Assembly (NCBI RefSeq): GCF_002095485.1
Contig: NZ_MLFS01000004.1
Location: forward strand, 1 to 64,000
DNA length: 64,000 bases
Source: Pantoea wallisii
GTDB taxonomy: Bacteria; Pseudomonadota; Gammaproteobacteria; Enterobacterales; Enterobacteriaceae
Reading direction: 5' to 3'
The notes beneath the pieces are model-generated. The model saw only the letters and a program-made list of their open reading frames with translations, ran no database searches and was not told the origin of the DNA. The position numbers and the translations under genes are program-made. Positions 39,297 through 49,361 of this stretch are shown here, piece by piece (positions within the stretch are counted from its first letter, which is position 1; each line of letters opens with the position of its first letter).

Positions 39297-40292
39297 ATGA
39301 TGAAAATGAAAATCACGCTGTTAGCACTCAGTGCTGCGCTGGCCCTGTTCAGCCATGCCAGCCTGGCGAAAGAAGTGAAAATCGGTATGGCGATCGATGA
39401 TTTACGTCTGGAGCGCTGGCAGAAAGACCGCGACATTTTTGTTAAGCAGGCGGAAGCATCAGGCGCGAAAGTATTTGTTCAGTCCGCCAATGGCAATGAA
39501 GAGACGCAAATCTCACAGATTGAAAATATGATCAACCGCGGCGTCGATGTGCTGGTCATCATTCCTTACAACGGTCAGGTATTGAGTAACGTGGTTGCAG
39601 AAGCGAAACGTGAAGGCATTAAAGTGCTGGCCTATGACCGTATGATAAATAATGCCGATATCGATTTTTATATCTCTTTTGATAATGAAAAAGTCGGTGA
39701 GCTTCAGGCAGAAAGTATTGTTAAGCAGGTACCTAAAGGTAACTACTTTTTAATGGGCGGATCGCCGGTTGATAATAATGCCCGCCTGTTCCGTGCGGGC
39801 CAGATGAAGGTGCTCAAGCCCTACATTGATAACGGCGCGATTAAAGTGGTCGGCGATCAGTGGGTTGATGCCTGGCTACCGGAAAACGCGCTAAAAATTA
39901 TGGAGAACGCCCTCACGGCGAACAGCAACCATATTGACGCCGTGGTTGCCTCAAACGATGCGACTGCCGGCGGCGCTATTCAGGCCCTGAGCGCGCAGGG
40001 GCTGGCGGGTAAAGTCGCCATTTCCGGACAGGACGCGGACCTCGCCGCCATCAAGCGCATCATGAGCGGCACGCAGACCATGACGGTCTACAAACCAATA
40101 ACCGAACTCGCCACCGAAGCAGCGAAGATCGCGGTTGAGCTGGGGGAGGGTCAAACGCCGGCCAGCAACAGCAAACTCAATAACGGCCTGAAAGATGTGC
40201 CGTCGCGCCTGCTGAAGCCGATCCCGGTTAACAAGGACAACATCGAAAGCACCGTAGTGAAAGACGGTTTCCATAAACAGAGCGACCTCTAA
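39297..40292 (+). CDS. xylF: D-xylose-binding periplasmic protein XylF
   Basis: Periplasmic receptor of the xylose ABC transporter. The 331 residues start with a signal peptide ending SLA before [11 protein letters not shown], then follow E. coli XylF nearly throughout ([43 protein letters not shown]). The start is placed at 39297 because AGGAT lies at a suitable distance; 39300 gives the E. coli length of 330. The ATG at 39291 is too near the Shine-Dalgarno. First gene of xylFGH. Confidence 0.95.
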   Translation: MMKMKITLLALSAALALFSHASLAKEVKIGMAIDDLRLERWQKDRDIFVKQAEASGAKVFVQSANGNEETQISQIENMINRGVDVLVIIPYNGQVLSNVVAEAKREGIKVLAYDRMINNADIDFYISFDNEKVGELQAESIVKQVPKGNYFLMGGSPVDNNARLFRAGQMKVLKPYIDNGAIKVVGDQWVDAWLPENALKIMENALTANSNHIDAVVASNDATAGGAIQALSAQGLAGKVAISGQDADLAAIKRIMSGTQTMTVYKPITELATEAAKIAVELGEGQTPASNSKLNNGLKDVPSRLLKPIPVNKDNIESTVVKDGFHKQSDL

Positions 40293-40318
40293 GCGCCACC
40301 ACGCGCGGGAGCACACCG

Positions 40319-41839
40319 ATGCTGCTGGAAATGAATAACATCACCAAGCGTTTCGGCGCAGTGAAAGCGCTGGATGACGTGAGCCTGCGGCTGGAAGCCG
40401 GTGAAGTGCTGTCGCTGTGCGGCGAAAATGGTTCAGGCAAATCGACGCTGATGAAAATCCTGTGCGGACTCTATCCGCACGGTGAATTTGAGGGCGAGAT
40501 CCGCTTTGCTGGCGAACGTCTCCAGGCGCAGACCATCCGCGATATGGAGCGCAAAGGGATCGTGATTATTCACCAGGAGCTGGCGCTGGTGCGGCAGCTC
40601 ACGGTGATGGAGAATATTTTTCTCGGTGCCGAACTGGGCCGCTTTGGCCTGGTGGATGATGAGACCATGACGCTGCGCTGCCAGCAGTTGCTGGAGCGGG
40701 TCAGGCTTAACGTACGGCCTGATACCCGCGTGGGCGAGCTTGGCTTAGGGCAGCAGCAGCTGGTGGAGATCGCACGAGCGCTGAACAAGCAGGTGCGGAT
40801 ACTGATTCTGGATGAACCCACTTCGTCGCTTACCGGGCAGGAGACTGAGGTGCTGCTGAGCATCATCACCAATCTGCGCGAACACGGTATCGCCTGCATC
40901 TACATCTCGCACAAGCTCAACGAAGTAAAGGCCATCTCCGACACGATCTGTGTCATTCGCGATGGGCAGCATATTGCCACGCGCCCGGCCGCCGGACTGA
41001 ACGAGGATGACATCATCACCATGATGGTGGGCCGTGAACTGACTGCGCTCTATCCGCATCAGCCGCATGAGATTGGCGAGACGGTGCTGAAAGTCGAAAA
41101 CCTTACGGCCTGGCATCCGGTCAATCGCCATGTGCGCCGGGTGAATAATGTGTCGTTCAGCCTGAAGCGCGGCGAGATTCTCGGTATTGCCGGGCTGGTC
41201 GGCGCCGGAAGAACGGAAACGGTGCAGTGTCTCTCGGGCGTCTGGCCCGGCCGCTGGCAGGGCGATATCTGGATCAACGGCCAGGCAGTGCAGATTGCGG
41301 ATTGCCGGGCAGCGATTGCCCACGGTATCGCGATGGTGCCTGAAGACCGCAAGAGAGATGGCATCGTACCGCTGATGAGCGTAGGCAAAAACATCACGCT
41401 GGCCGCGCTCGATCGCTACACCCACCGCCTCTCCACGCTGGACGACGCGCAGGAGCAGCACGCCATCAACGATGCCATACGCCGCCTGCGCGTTAAAACT
41501 TCCTCCCCCGAGCTGGCGATTGGCCGGCTGAGCGGCGGGAATCAGCAAAAAGCGATTCTGGCGAAGTGTCTGCTGCTTAACCCGCAAATCCTCATCCTCG
41601 ACGAACCCACGCGCGGCATTGATGTCGGGGCTCGCCAGGAGATTTATCTGCTGATCAACGCACTGGTGCAGCAGGGCATCGCGGTGATCGTCATCTCATC
41701 CGAACTGCCTGAAGTGCTGGGCCTGAGCGATCGCGTGTTAGTGATGCATGAAGGGCAAATCAAAGCCGATCTGATTAACGATAACCTGACTCAGGAGCAG
41801 GTCATGGAAGCTGCCCTGCGGAGCGAACATTATGCTTAA
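40319..41839 (+). CDS. xylG: Xylose ABC transporter ATP-binding protein XylG
   Basis: Supplies energy for xylose uptake. The 506 residues hold two fused ABC domains, as in all sugar ABC proteins of this type. Domain 1 has Walker [10 protein letters not shown] with Lys41 and [10 protein letters not shown]; domain 2 has GLVGAGRTE and [15 protein letters not shown] followed by [14 protein letters not shown]. It overlaps the xylH start by 8 bases. Confidence 0.95.
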   Translation: MLLEMNNITKRFGAVKALDDVSLRLEAGEVLSLCGENGSGKSTLMKILCGLYPHGEFEGEIRFAGERLQAQTIRDMERKGIVIIHQELALVRQLTVMENIFLGAELGRFGLVDDETMTLRCQQLLERVRLNVRPDTRVGELGLGQQQLVEIARALNKQVRILILDEPTSSLTGQETEVLLSIITNLREHGIACIYISHKLNEVKAISDTICVIRDGQHIATRPAAGLNEDDIITMMVGRELTALYPHQPHEIGETVLKVENLTAWHPVNRHVRRVNNVSFSLKRGEILGIAGLVGAGRTETVQCLSGVWPGRWQGDIWINGQAVQIADCRAAIAHGIAMVPEDRKRDGIVPLMSVGKNITLAALDRYTHRLSTLDDAQEQHAINDAIRRLRVKTSSPELAIGRLSGGNQQKAILAKCLLLNPQILILDEPTRGIDVGARQEIYLLINALVQQGIAVIVISSELPEVLGLSDRVLVMHEGQIKADLINDNLTQEQVMEAALRSEHYA

Positions 41840-43013
41840 AACCGAAAGTACCCAAAGCCTGCCCGGTACGCCGGGCAAGCCATCGCCAGGCAAGTTTCCC
41901 CGCATCAACCTGCAAGTGCTGGTGATGCTGGGCGCGATTGTGCTGCTTGCCCTGTTCTTTACCTGGACCACCGATGGTGCGTGGCTCAGCCCGCGTAATG
42001 TCTCGAACCTACTGCGCCAGACGGCAATCACCGGGATTCTCGCGGTCGGTATGGTGTTTGTCATTATCTCGGCGGAGATCGATCTCTCCGTCGGCTCAAT
42101 GATGGGCCTGCTGGGCGGCGCAGCGGCGATTTTTGATGTCTGGCTCGGCTGGCCGCTGCCGCTGACGATCGTGGTGACGCTGGTGCTGGGCCTGCTGCTG
42201 GGGACCTGGAATGGCTGGTGGGTGGCGTACCGCAAAGTGCCCTCCTTTATCGTTACGCTGGCGGGCATGCTGGCGTTCCGCGGCATTCTGGTGGGTATCA
42301 CTGACGGCACGACGGTTGCCCCGACTACGCCAGCCATGTCGCAGATTGGCCAAAGCTATCTGCCTGGCGGGGTTGGATTTGGTTTCGGCATCGCCGGCCT
42401 GGCGCTGTTTATCGTCTGGCAATGGCGCCTGGTTCGCCGCCGTCAGCAGCTGGGCTTGTCGCAGGCTGCCGTCAGCAGTACGGTCGCACGGCAGGCTATC
42501 ACCGCCGTGCTGGTGCTGGGGGCTATCTGGCTGCTGAACGATTATCGCGGCGTGCCTACGCCGGTTCTGCTGCTGGCGCTGCTGCTGCTTGGGGGCATGT
42601 TTATCGCGACCCGCACCGCCTTTGGACGGCGCATCTACGCCATCGGCGGTAACCTTGATGCAGCACGCCTTTCAGGGATCAACGTGGCGCGAACCAAGCT
42701 GGCGGTGTTCGCCATCAACGGCGTAATGGTGGCGATCGCCGGGCTGATCCTGAGTTCCCGTCTCGGCGCGGGTTCACCTTCGGCGGGTAACATTGCTGAG
42801 CTGGACGCCATTGCCGCCTGCGTCATTGGCGGCACCAGCCTGGCGGGCGGCGTTGGTTCAGTGGCAGGCGCGGTGCTGGGCGCGTTTATCATGGCTTCGC
42901 TGGATAACGGCATGAGCATGATGGATGTACCGACCTTCTGGCAGTACATCGTTAAAGGAACCATTTTGCTGCTGGCGGTGTGGATGGATACGGCGACGCG
43001 TCGTCGGGTATAA
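41832..43013 (+). CDS. xylH: Xylose ABC transporter permease XylH
   Basis: Membrane channel of the xylose transporter, 393 residues (E. coli also 393) with about ten hydrophobic segments. The [32 protein letters not shown] region and the C-terminal [39 protein letters not shown] are typical of the RbsC/XylH permease family. Ends the xylFGH operon; xylR follows 93 bases later with its own promoter region. Confidence 0.95.
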   Translation: MLKTESTQSLPGTPGKPSPGKFPRINLQVLVMLGAIVLLALFFTWTTDGAWLSPRNVSNLLRQTAITGILAVGMVFVIISAEIDLSVGSMMGLLGGAAAIFDVWLGWPLPLTIVVTLVLGLLLGTWNGWWVAYRKVPSFIVTLAGMLAFRGILVGITDGTTVAPTTPAMSQIGQSYLPGGVGFGFGIAGLALFIVWQWRLVRRRQQLGLSQAAVSSTVARQAITAVLVLGAIWLLNDYRGVPTPVLLLALLLLGGMFIATRTAFGRRIYAIGGNLDAARLSGINVARTKLAVFAINGVMVAIAGLILSSRLGAGSPSAGNIAELDAIAACVIGGTSLAGGVGSVAGAVLGAFIMASLDNGMSMMDVPTFWQYIVKGTILLLAVWMDTATRRRV

Positions 43014-43106
43014 CCGCGTGGCCGATCACAAAGTGGCGCAAACAATTTCTGACGCCTTTTCCGCCATGCTATGCAATGCGCAAAAGGTTTAACGGAGCGC
43101 GCCACT

Positions 43107-44284
43107 ATGCATGAAAAACGTTACCGCATTACGCTGCTATTCAATGCCAACAAAGTCTACGATCGCCAGGTGGTAGAGGGCGTTGGCGAATATTTGCAGG
43201 CTTCGCAAACTGACTGGGATATCTTCATTGAAGAGGATTTCCGCTGCCGCATAGAGAATATCCGCGAATGGCTCGGTGACGGCGTGATCGCCGATTATGA
43301 CGACGGTTCGATTGAGCGCTTGCTGAGTAAAGTACCGGTGCCGATTGTCGGCGTCGGCGGCTCTTATCACCATGAGCAGGACTATCCACCGGTGCACTAT
43401 ATCGCCACCGATAACGCGGCCCTGGTCGAGAGCGCTTTCCTGCATCTGAAAGAGAAAGGCATTAACCGTTTTGCGTTTTATGGCCTGCCCGCCGCCAGCG
43501 GGAAACGCTGGGCGCAGGAGCGCGAGCACGCTTTTCGCCAGCTGGTGATGCGGGAGCGCTATCAGGGCGTGGTGTATCAGGGCATGGAAACCGCACCGGA
43601 GAACTGGCAGCACGCGCAAAACCGGCTGGCCGACTGGCTGCAAACGCTGCCGCCACAAACCGGCATTATTGCCGTCACCGATGCCGCGCGCGCCATTTGC
43701 TGCAGGCGTGCGAGCACCTGAAAATCCCGGTACCGGAGAAGCTCAGCGTAATTGGTATCGATAATGAAGAGCTGACGCGCTATCTCTCCCGCGTGGCGCT
43801 CTCTTCCGTGGCGCAGGGTACGCGCCAGATGGGTTATCAGGCCGCCAAGCTGCTGCATCGCCTGCTGGATCAGCAAACCTTACCGCTGCAGCGCATTCTG
43901 GTGCCGCCCGTCAAAGTAATTGCCCGCCGCTCAACCGATTTCCGCTCGCTACGCGACCCGGCGGTGATTCAGGCGATGCATTACATCCGCTTTAACGCCT
44001 GTAAAGGCATCAAGGTTGAGCAGGTGCTGGATGCAATCGGGATGTCCCGCTCCAACCTGGAGAAGCGCTTCCGCGACGAAACCGGTGACACCATTCATGC
44101 CATGATCCACCGCGAAAAACTGGAGAAGGCGCGCGAACTGCTGGCCTGCTCTTCACTGAATATCAATGAGATTTCGCAGATGTGCGGCTATCCTTCACTG
44201 CAATACTTCTATTCGGTGTTTAAGAAAAGCTATTTGACCACGCCGAAGGAGTATCGCCAGCATCACGGCGAGAACGTGCAGTAA
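43107..44284 (+). CDS. xylR: Xylose operon activator XylR (interrupted by a -1 frameshift)
   Basis: AraC-type activator with a LacI-like xylose-binding N-terminal domain (about 1-270) and a C-terminal double helix-turn-helix ([39 protein letters not shown]). The start at 43107 ([23 protein letters not shown]) equals E. coli. The first frame stops at 43721. At about 43685 one C is missing (GATGCCGCGCG, expected GATGCCCGCGCG), after which the sequence is in the next frame as [41 protein letters not shown]. Repaired length 392 residues, the E. coli value. Probable sequence error. Confidence 0.9.
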
Positions 44285-44344
44285 CCTACACTTGAGATCA
44301 AGATTTTACGGTGATTTGCCGCTATACTGCGCGGCATCTTCAAA

Positions 44345-44439
44345 GGAAGATCGTCGTCTCCGGTGAGGCGGCCGGATTTCAAATCCGGTTGGGGCCGCCA
44401 GCGGTCCCGGGCAGGTTCGACTCCTGTGATCTTCCGCCA
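44345..44439 (+). tRNA. selC: Selenocysteine tRNA (anticodon TCA)
   Basis: A 95-base tRNA with an extra-long acceptor stem and a long variable arm, matching E. coli selC nearly base for base. The acceptor starts GGAAGATC and pairs with GATCTTCC before the encoded GCCA tail. The anticodon loop TTTCAAA is closed by CCGGA/TCCGG; the anticodon TCA is at 44379-44381. It reads the UGA in fdoG. In other enterobacteria selC is a frequent insertion point for islands; no integrase follows here. Confidence 0.97.
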
Positions 44440-44516
44440 CTTATCTCCCTGCACTCCCCTGACTTTATTCGTTAAACTCCCCCTGACTGACCCATCTCAC
44501 ACGGAGAGGAAACGCG

Positions 44517-45554
44517 ATGACGCAGCACTGGTGGAAGGATTTTCACGACCGCGATGATCGCTGGCAGGGCCTGGCGCTTCACGCCGCCGCATCGCCTTCG
44601 GCGGCAACCACGCTGGAAATGCGCAGCGGCCATCACGGCCGGATGGCGTTATATCTGCAGGATGAGCCTCTCTTCTGGGCGACCACCCTGCTCGATCACT
44701 CAGGCGTCTGGCTGGTGTTTAACGCTGACCATAAACACCAGCACAACTTGTTACCGCCGATCACCTCTCAGGACATAGAGCATCTTTGCCGTAAAGCACC
44801 GCACGACAGGGAACGCGAATGGTGCCGCTACTTTGCTCGCCGGTTAACCGATACCGGGCATCCCTTGCTGCCCGGCCAGCGCTGCCTGCTCAGGCCGATG
44901 CTGCCGGCGAAACATACAGCGGCACACGCGAACTCACCAGTGCAAGCCATCACGGACTGGCGCTTCCAGTCTCCTGACAGTCGCGGCAATCTGGCTTTTA
45001 ACTGGAGGCTATACGGTGAGGATTTTCCCGATCTGCGCCAGCCTGAATACGTGACTTTCGTTGACTGGTGGTTTGGCGGCGATCAATTGTTGCCGCGTTA
45101 CGCCATCGAGCCTGATTCCGGGCGTTTAAAATGGTGGCGCAAGAAGTGTCGTGAAGGCACCCTGCCGCCTATTCTGGTGTGGCATGTTGCCGGGCTCGCG
45201 TCGTTTGTTATCCTTGATGGTCACTACCGATTACAGGCCGCGATTGAAGAGCAGATTGCTCCGCAATTTGTGGTGCTCAGCGAACTCAGTGAAAGAGTCA
45301 TCGCCCCTACAGCAGCGCACGAGGCGAAGATCACGCAGGCGCTGGAAGCGCAGCTGAGGAAAAATCCGCATGGTAAAATTGATGGCATCAACCAGACGTT
45401 GATTGATCTCTATGATACGCGGTATCACTATGCATCCACGCACAGCCGCGCGGTATTAGGCAACGGCGATGCGTGGGCACGGCAGGTCAGTACTTACCTG
45501 CGACACCATCAGGCCGATGCGTTGCTCGATAAGATCCTCGCCCGGCTTGAGTAA
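44517..45554 (+). CDS. Hypothetical protein with a ParB/sulfiredoxin-like motif
   Basis: Unrecognised protein of 345 residues. Near residues 216-240 it reads LPPILVWHVAGLASFVILDGHYRLQAAIEE: the DGHYR at 234-238 followed by a helix is like the ParB-type (DGxHR) nucleotide-binding box. The rest is rich in Trp, His and Arg without a signal peptide or membrane segment. AGAGGAAACGCG precedes the start. It lies 77 bases downstream of selC and directly before an AraC-type gene. Function unknown; fold by motif only. Confidence 0.5.
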   Translation: MTQHWWKDFHDRDDRWQGLALHAAASPSAATTLEMRSGHHGRMALYLQDEPLFWATTLLDHSGVWLVFNADHKHQHNLLPPITSQDIEHLCRKAPHDREREWCRYFARRLTDTGHPLLPGQRCLLRPMLPAKHTAAHANSPVQAITDWRFQSPDSRGNLAFNWRLYGEDFPDLRQPEYVTFVDWWFGGDQLLPRYAIEPDSGRLKWWRKKCREGTLPPILVWHVAGLASFVILDGHYRLQAAIEEQIAPQFVVLSELSERVIAPTAAHEAKITQALEAQLRKNPHGKIDGINQTLIDLYDTRYHYASTHSRAVLGNGDAWARQVSTYLRHHQADALLDKILARLE

Positions 45555-45586
45555 ACCGCAATCCGCCATCAACGTGGAATGTCTCT

Positions 45587-46450
45587 ATGCTCATCCATCC
45601 CTCCGATAACATTCCCTTCTCTGGCGATGCCCGTAGAGATGCCTTGCGCCACCGCTTAATGGCCCCTGATGCCCCAAAAGTGATTGCCGTGGCGTTATCC
45701 AAAGAGCTGAACGGTGAGCGTCGTACGCATCGCCACGCCGCGGGCCAGCTCTACTGCCTGAAGCAAGGTTTGATGACGGTGAATACGCCGTCGGGCATAT
45801 TTGCCAATCCGCCGCGCCTGGTGGGTTGGATTCCGCCGTGGTTTGAACACGCTATTGTCGGGCCGGGCCGCGTACTGGGCTGGACGGTATTAATAGACGA
45901 AGCGCTGGCAGCGCCGCTGCCAGATCGCCCGGTTCTGCTCTCATGTCCGGACGTACTGGAGCCGCTGGCTGAACGGCTGGCGACGCTCGATCCCGACTGC
46001 TGGAGCAGCGAACGTTATCATCGTCTCGGTCAGGTCTTTCTCGACGAGCTGTACGAATCGACCCAGCAGGCATTGACGTTGCCGCTGCCGGAAGAGCCAC
46101 GTTTGCGCCAGATCGCCTGTTTACTGATGGATGATCCCTCTGATGCGCGTACCGGGCCAGAACTGGCGCGCTGGGCCGGTCTGAGCCCGCGTAGCCTGAG
46201 CCGCCACTGGTCGATCGCCACCGGTATGAGCCTGAGCAAATATCGGCAGATGTCGCGGCTGCTGAAGTCGCTGGAGGCGCTGGCGGCGGGCAAAAGCGTG
46301 CAGCAGGTGGCCTGGCAGGTCGGCTTTGATAGCGTAAGCAGCTACATCAGCGCCTTCCGGGCGGCATTCGGCTCTACGCCAGGCAAATATTTTACTGTGA
46401 CAGCCGACGCGGCGGATGCAGTAGCAGCAGACTCGCCGGGCCATCAATAG
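45587..46450 (+). CDS. AraC-family transcriptional regulator with cupin N-terminus
   Basis: Regulator of 287 residues. The N-terminal half has a cupin-like block (RRTHRHAAGQLYCLKQGLMTVNTPSGIFANPPRLVGWIPPWFEHAI), the sensor fold of small-ligand AraC proteins. The C-terminal half has the helix-turn-helix (ARTGPELARWAGLSPRSLSRHWSIATGMSLSKYRQM...VQQVAWQVGFDSVSSYISAFRAAFGSTPGKYF). Its 3' end overlaps a convergent AraC gene by 59 bases. Targets unknown. Confidence 0.82.
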   Translation: MLIHPSDNIPFSGDARRDALRHRLMAPDAPKVIAVALSKELNGERRTHRHAAGQLYCLKQGLMTVNTPSGIFANPPRLVGWIPPWFEHAIVGPGRVLGWTVLIDEALAAPLPDRPVLLSCPDVLEPLAERLATLDPDCWSSERYHRLGQVFLDELYESTQQALTLPLPEEPRLRQIACLLMDDPSDARTGPELARWAGLSPRSLSRHWSIATGMSLSKYRQMSRLLKSLEALAAGKSVQQVAWQVGFDSVSSYISAFRAAFGSTPGKYFTVTADAADAVAADSPGHQ

Positions 46451-46790
46451 GCGGCAGGCTGTGCTGATACTTGCGACGAAACGCGCCTGGCGGCAGATCG
46501 AAAACGCGCCGGAACGTGCGGCAGTAGGTCTGTTGTGAATCAAAGCCAAACTGCAGCGCAATCTGCATCAGCGAGGTATTGCTGTTCAGCAACGTAATCA
46601 CCGAGGCAGTGAGTTTGCGCTCGCGGATATAGGTACCGAGCGCCACGCCGGTATAGCTGCGAAACAGCCGCTGCAGGTGCCATTGCGAATATCCGGCGCG
46701 TCGCGCCACCGTTTCCAGAATCAGCTTTTGTTCAATGTTCGCCTCAATCCACATCATCAGCTGATGCATAAAGGCTGCATGTATATCCAT
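46392..46790 (-). CDS. Short AraC-family regulator (SoxS/MarA/Rob-like)
   Basis: Small regulator of 132 residues that is little more than an AraC double helix-turn-helix: ILETVARRAGYSQWHLQRLFRSYTGVALGTYIRERKLTASVITLLNSNTSLMQIALQFGFDSQQTYCRTFRRVFDLPPGAFRR. It looks like SoxS/MarA/Rob but is followed by a short tail. The start at 46790 is chosen because AGGAGGAACG stands just upstream. It overlaps the end of the other AraC gene, tail to tail. Which stress or compound it reports cannot be told. Confidence 0.8.
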   Translation of the reverse strand: MDIHAAFMHQLMMWIEANIEQKLILETVARRAGYSQWHLQRLFRSYTGVALGTYIRERKLTASVITLLNSNTSLMQIALQFGFDSQQTYCRTFRRVFDLPPGAFRRKYQHSLPPIDGPASLLLLHPPRRLSQ

Positions 46791-46988
46791 CGTTCCTCCT
46801 GATGCCGTGCGTGCCACTGATGCCGGATTATAAAAAGCGCAGCATTGGCTATGTTCCTGCTAAAAGCCAATAAATAGCGATAACTCGCCAATTTATGCGC
46901 TGCCATTCAGCATGTCGTATCGGTCGCTTGCGGTCATATCATGTAATATTGTAAGTTACATGAATACACCCATTGAGGAGCAATAACC

Positions 46989-47366
46989 ATGAATTCGCTA
47001 ATAACGCCGGATGTCTGGATCTGTCTGAGCATTGCGCTGGCTTCCGCCAGCATCTCCATGACCCTGACGCAAACCGAGCTGTTTGCCGGCCTGCGTGCCT
47101 GGACCGCCAGACTCCATCCGATGGTGGGCCACTTATTTCACTGCTTCTACTGCCTGAGCCATTGGGTGGTTTTTGCGGGCATGCTGATCTATCGTCCGTA
47201 CCTGCTGCACAGCGGCATCACGGTGATCGACTGGGTGATGACCGCGTTCATCACCCTAACCATTACCACCTTTATCAATGGATTGCTGTTTAAGGTGTTT
47301 CAGGCGGCGGTCACCACGCACGCGATGAAGCACAACGCGCAGATTACTCTGCAGAAGCAGGATTGA
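46989..47366 (+). CDS. Small membrane protein of the DUF1360 type
   Basis: Membrane protein of 125 residues with a helix near 8-28, one near 50-68 (FHCFYCLSHWVVFAGMLIY) and one near 76-104. The CFYCLSHW motif with its two cysteines is the recurrent mark of this family, whose role is unknown; some members lie in sporulation or phage genes. TTGAGGAGCAATAACC upstream is a good ribosome binding site. No signal peptide for secretion. Ends 6 bases from the convergent Rrf2-type gene. Confidence 0.6.
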   Translation: MNSLITPDVWICLSIALASASISMTLTQTELFAGLRAWTARLHPMVGHLFHCFYCLSHWVVFAGMLIYRPYLLHSGITVIDWVMTAFITLTITTFINGLLFKVFQAAVTTHAMKHNAQITLQKQD

Positions 47367-47371
47367 GGCCG

Positions 47372-47836
47372 CTATTCGCTACAGCCCGGCAAGGTTTCCG
47401 GATTCAGACCGAGGTGGGCCATCTTTTGCAGGTAATCGTCGGCGATATCCGCCACGGTAATCTGGCTGAAGCGCTGAAGCAGCAGCGCTTCAGCCTCATT
47501 GAGTGCCTGATCGAGCCGCGCATCCACCGCGTGCTCTACCAGGCAGGGCGAAGGTTCTGCTGCGGGACCGATGCTGAACAGCGCTGGCGAGCCAATCGCC
47601 TGATAAACATCAAACAGGGTGATGTCGCGCAGACTGGTGCTCAGCTCCCAGCCGCCGCCGTGACCTTTCTCCGACACCAGATAGCCCTTATCACGCAGGC
47701 CCGACATCATGCGCCGCACGACCACCGGGTTAGTGCATAACATTTTCGCCAGCGCCTCTGAGGTCGCGCGCTTAACGTGGCGATCAAGGTGGATAAGCGC
47801 GTGCAGCGAGCGGGACATGCGGTTGTCACGTGGCAT
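47372..47836 (-). CDS. Rrf2-family transcriptional regulator (YwnA-like)
   Basis: Winged-helix regulator of 154 residues in the Rrf2 family: MSRSLHALIHLDRH at the start, the ATSEALAKMLCTNPVVVRRMMSGLRDKGYLVSEKGHGGGW helix-turn-helix and wing. It lacks the three-cysteine cluster that binds iron-sulfur in IscR/NsrR; the cysteines present (in LCTNP, SPCLVEH, PGCSE) are not in that pattern. It fits the YwnA-like group. Upstream lies a decayed membrane-protein reading frame, possibly its former target. Confidence 0.8.
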   Translation of the reverse strand: MPRDNRMSRSLHALIHLDRHVKRATSEALAKMLCTNPVVVRRMMSGLRDKGYLVSEKGHGGGWELSTSLRDITLFDVYQAIGSPALFSIGPAAEPSPCLVEHAVDARLDQALNEAEALLLQRFSQITVADIADDYLQKMAHLGLNPETLPGCSE

Positions 47837-47890
47837 GAAGGTTTCCTCTGAAATTCACGCCACTGTAGCAAACCGCAGCTGCGGCAACAA

Positions 47891-48150
47891 TTATCCGGGC
47901 AGATCGCCGGCAACGCGTTGCTTACTCATCAGCATCGACAGCGGCGCTGCCGTCATCAGGAAATTTATCACCCTATAAGCCACGGCGCCGCCCAAAATGG
48001 CCGCGAGGCAGAACAGAGAGAGTGAGCTGACCGATCGCCGCCACAGCGGCCAGCAGGTCGGTCAGCACACCTGCGCCCGTGCCGAACGGCAAAATGCACG
48101 CCGCCATGCCCGGCACAAACACCGTCAGCGGCAGTGTCGCAAGAGAGGGA
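47891..48150 (-). pseudogene. Decayed fragment of a membrane protein
   Basis: On the minus strand one frame reads ATLPLTVFVPGMAACILPFGTGAGVLTDLLAAVAAIGQLTLS and then, after a shift near 48025, another reads LFCLAAILGGAVAYRVINFLMTAAPLSMLMSKQRVAGDLPG to a stop at 47891. Both are hydrophobic and plausible as one protein end. No start and no longer gene are seen upstream, where the esterase gene ends at 48185. Looks like the 3' remnant of a transporter gene. The family is not recognised. Confidence 0.45.
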
Positions 48151-48184
48151 CAGGGATAATGAACGGCCGGTTACACGCGTTCCT

Positions 48185-49105
48185 TTAACCCTGCTTCACC
48201 AGGCTGCTTTGCCAGTCGCTGAATAATGTTAGCCAGTTCTTTGCCGGGATGTTTTGCTGGATACCGGTACCAAACCCGTGACCGCCCTGCTGGAACAGGT
48301 GCATCTCAACCTTCACCTTCTGTTTACGTAGCGCTTCAAACATGCGCAGCGTGTTTTGCGGCGAAGCCGTCCCGTCATTCAGCGCCTGTACCAGGAAAGT
48401 GGGCGGCGTTTTCGCGCTAACGCGGTCTTCCTGGGAGTTCTGCGCAATAACCTGCGCACTGACGGATTTACCGTACAGCGCCGCACGGGTGCCGGGATGC
48501 GTTACGCCGTCCTTTAGCGACACCACCGGATAGATAAGCGCACTGAAATCCGGCCGGGCCGAAACCGCATCCTGCGCATCAGCTGGCGCGTAGTTTGTTT
48601 CATCCGGATTGTTACTCAGATTGGCTGCCAGGAAAGCGCCAGCGGAAAAGCCCATCACGCCGATGCGATCGGGCTCAACCTTGTAACGGGCGGCGTCGGC
48701 ACGGATCAGACGCATGGCGCGCTGCACATCGGCAAAGGCGTGAGTGCGGTTTTCATCTGTGCCGCCGTGCGGCAGGCGGTAAAGTAAAACAAATGACGCA
48801 TAGCCATGCTGACTAAGCACCTTCGCCACATCCAGCCCTTCACGGTCTTTCATAATATAAGAAAAACCCCCGCCGGGAATGATTAGCACCGCCGAATGAT
48901 TATTTTTACCGGCGGCCGGAACATAAATCATTTCTGGTGAATCAACATTTGTGACGGCCCGGTTATTTACCGCCGGGTTCTTACTAAAGTTAATAAATTT
49001 ATTATTTCCTGACATTTCTTGTGGCCAGATCGGAATTTCCTGATTGGCAAAGGCAGCCGGTAGCCATAGCGCAACCAGCAGGGCAGCAAAACGCGGAAAA
49101 CACAT
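48185..49105 (-). CDS. Secreted alpha/beta hydrolase, acetyl-esterase-like
   Basis: Predicted exported esterase of 306 residues. With the ATG at 49105 the protein opens with a signal peptide (MCFPRFAALLVALWLPAAFA before NQE); the longer frame from 49222 has no such signal. The oxyanion-hole motif LIIPGGGFSYI, the nucleophile elbow GVMGFSAGAFLA with serine, and the late QQGGHGFGTG with His fit an alpha/beta hydrolase of the acetyl- or acetylxylan-esterase type. Substrate unknown; in a plant-associated enterobacterium a cell-wall sugar ester is possible. Stands alone. Confidence 0.72.
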   Translation of the reverse strand: MCFPRFAALLVALWLPAAFANQEIPIWPQEMSGNNKFINFSKNPAVNNRAVTNVDSPEMIYVPAAGKNNHSAVLIIPGGGFSYIMKDREGLDVAKVLSQHGYASFVLLYRLPHGGTDENRTHAFADVQRAMRLIRADAARYKVEPDRIGVMGFSAGAFLAANLSNNPDETNYAPADAQDAVSARPDFSALIYPVVSLKDGVTHPGTRAALYGKSVSAQVIAQNSQEDRVSAKTPPTFLVQALNDGTASPQNTLRMFEALRKQKVKVEMHLFQQGGHGFGTGIQQNIPAKNWLTLFSDWQSSLVKQG

Positions 49106-49361
49106 CACACGCACTCCAGTTCCTGAGTAAAAACAGCGACAAAAGCCAAATCTTACGCAAAAGATTTTTCTGGCCACGGTACACTTACCCACGAGATATC
49201 GAAAAAAGCAGTTAAATAACAATTATCCTTAACAGTAGCAAATAATAATAAGGAATCGCAGTCAATATAATACCGGGCCAGTAAAAATTAGACTTTTCTC
49301 ATGTTTACGTTAACAAGGCCGTATGTTATAAGTGAATTTTAAACTATAAGAATCTGTGACC

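Noticed and set aside
44440-46500. Genomic island inserted at selC
   Set aside because: No integrase, no transposase and no repeat of the selC end was seen by eye in the following genes. Only a single unrecognised gene follows.
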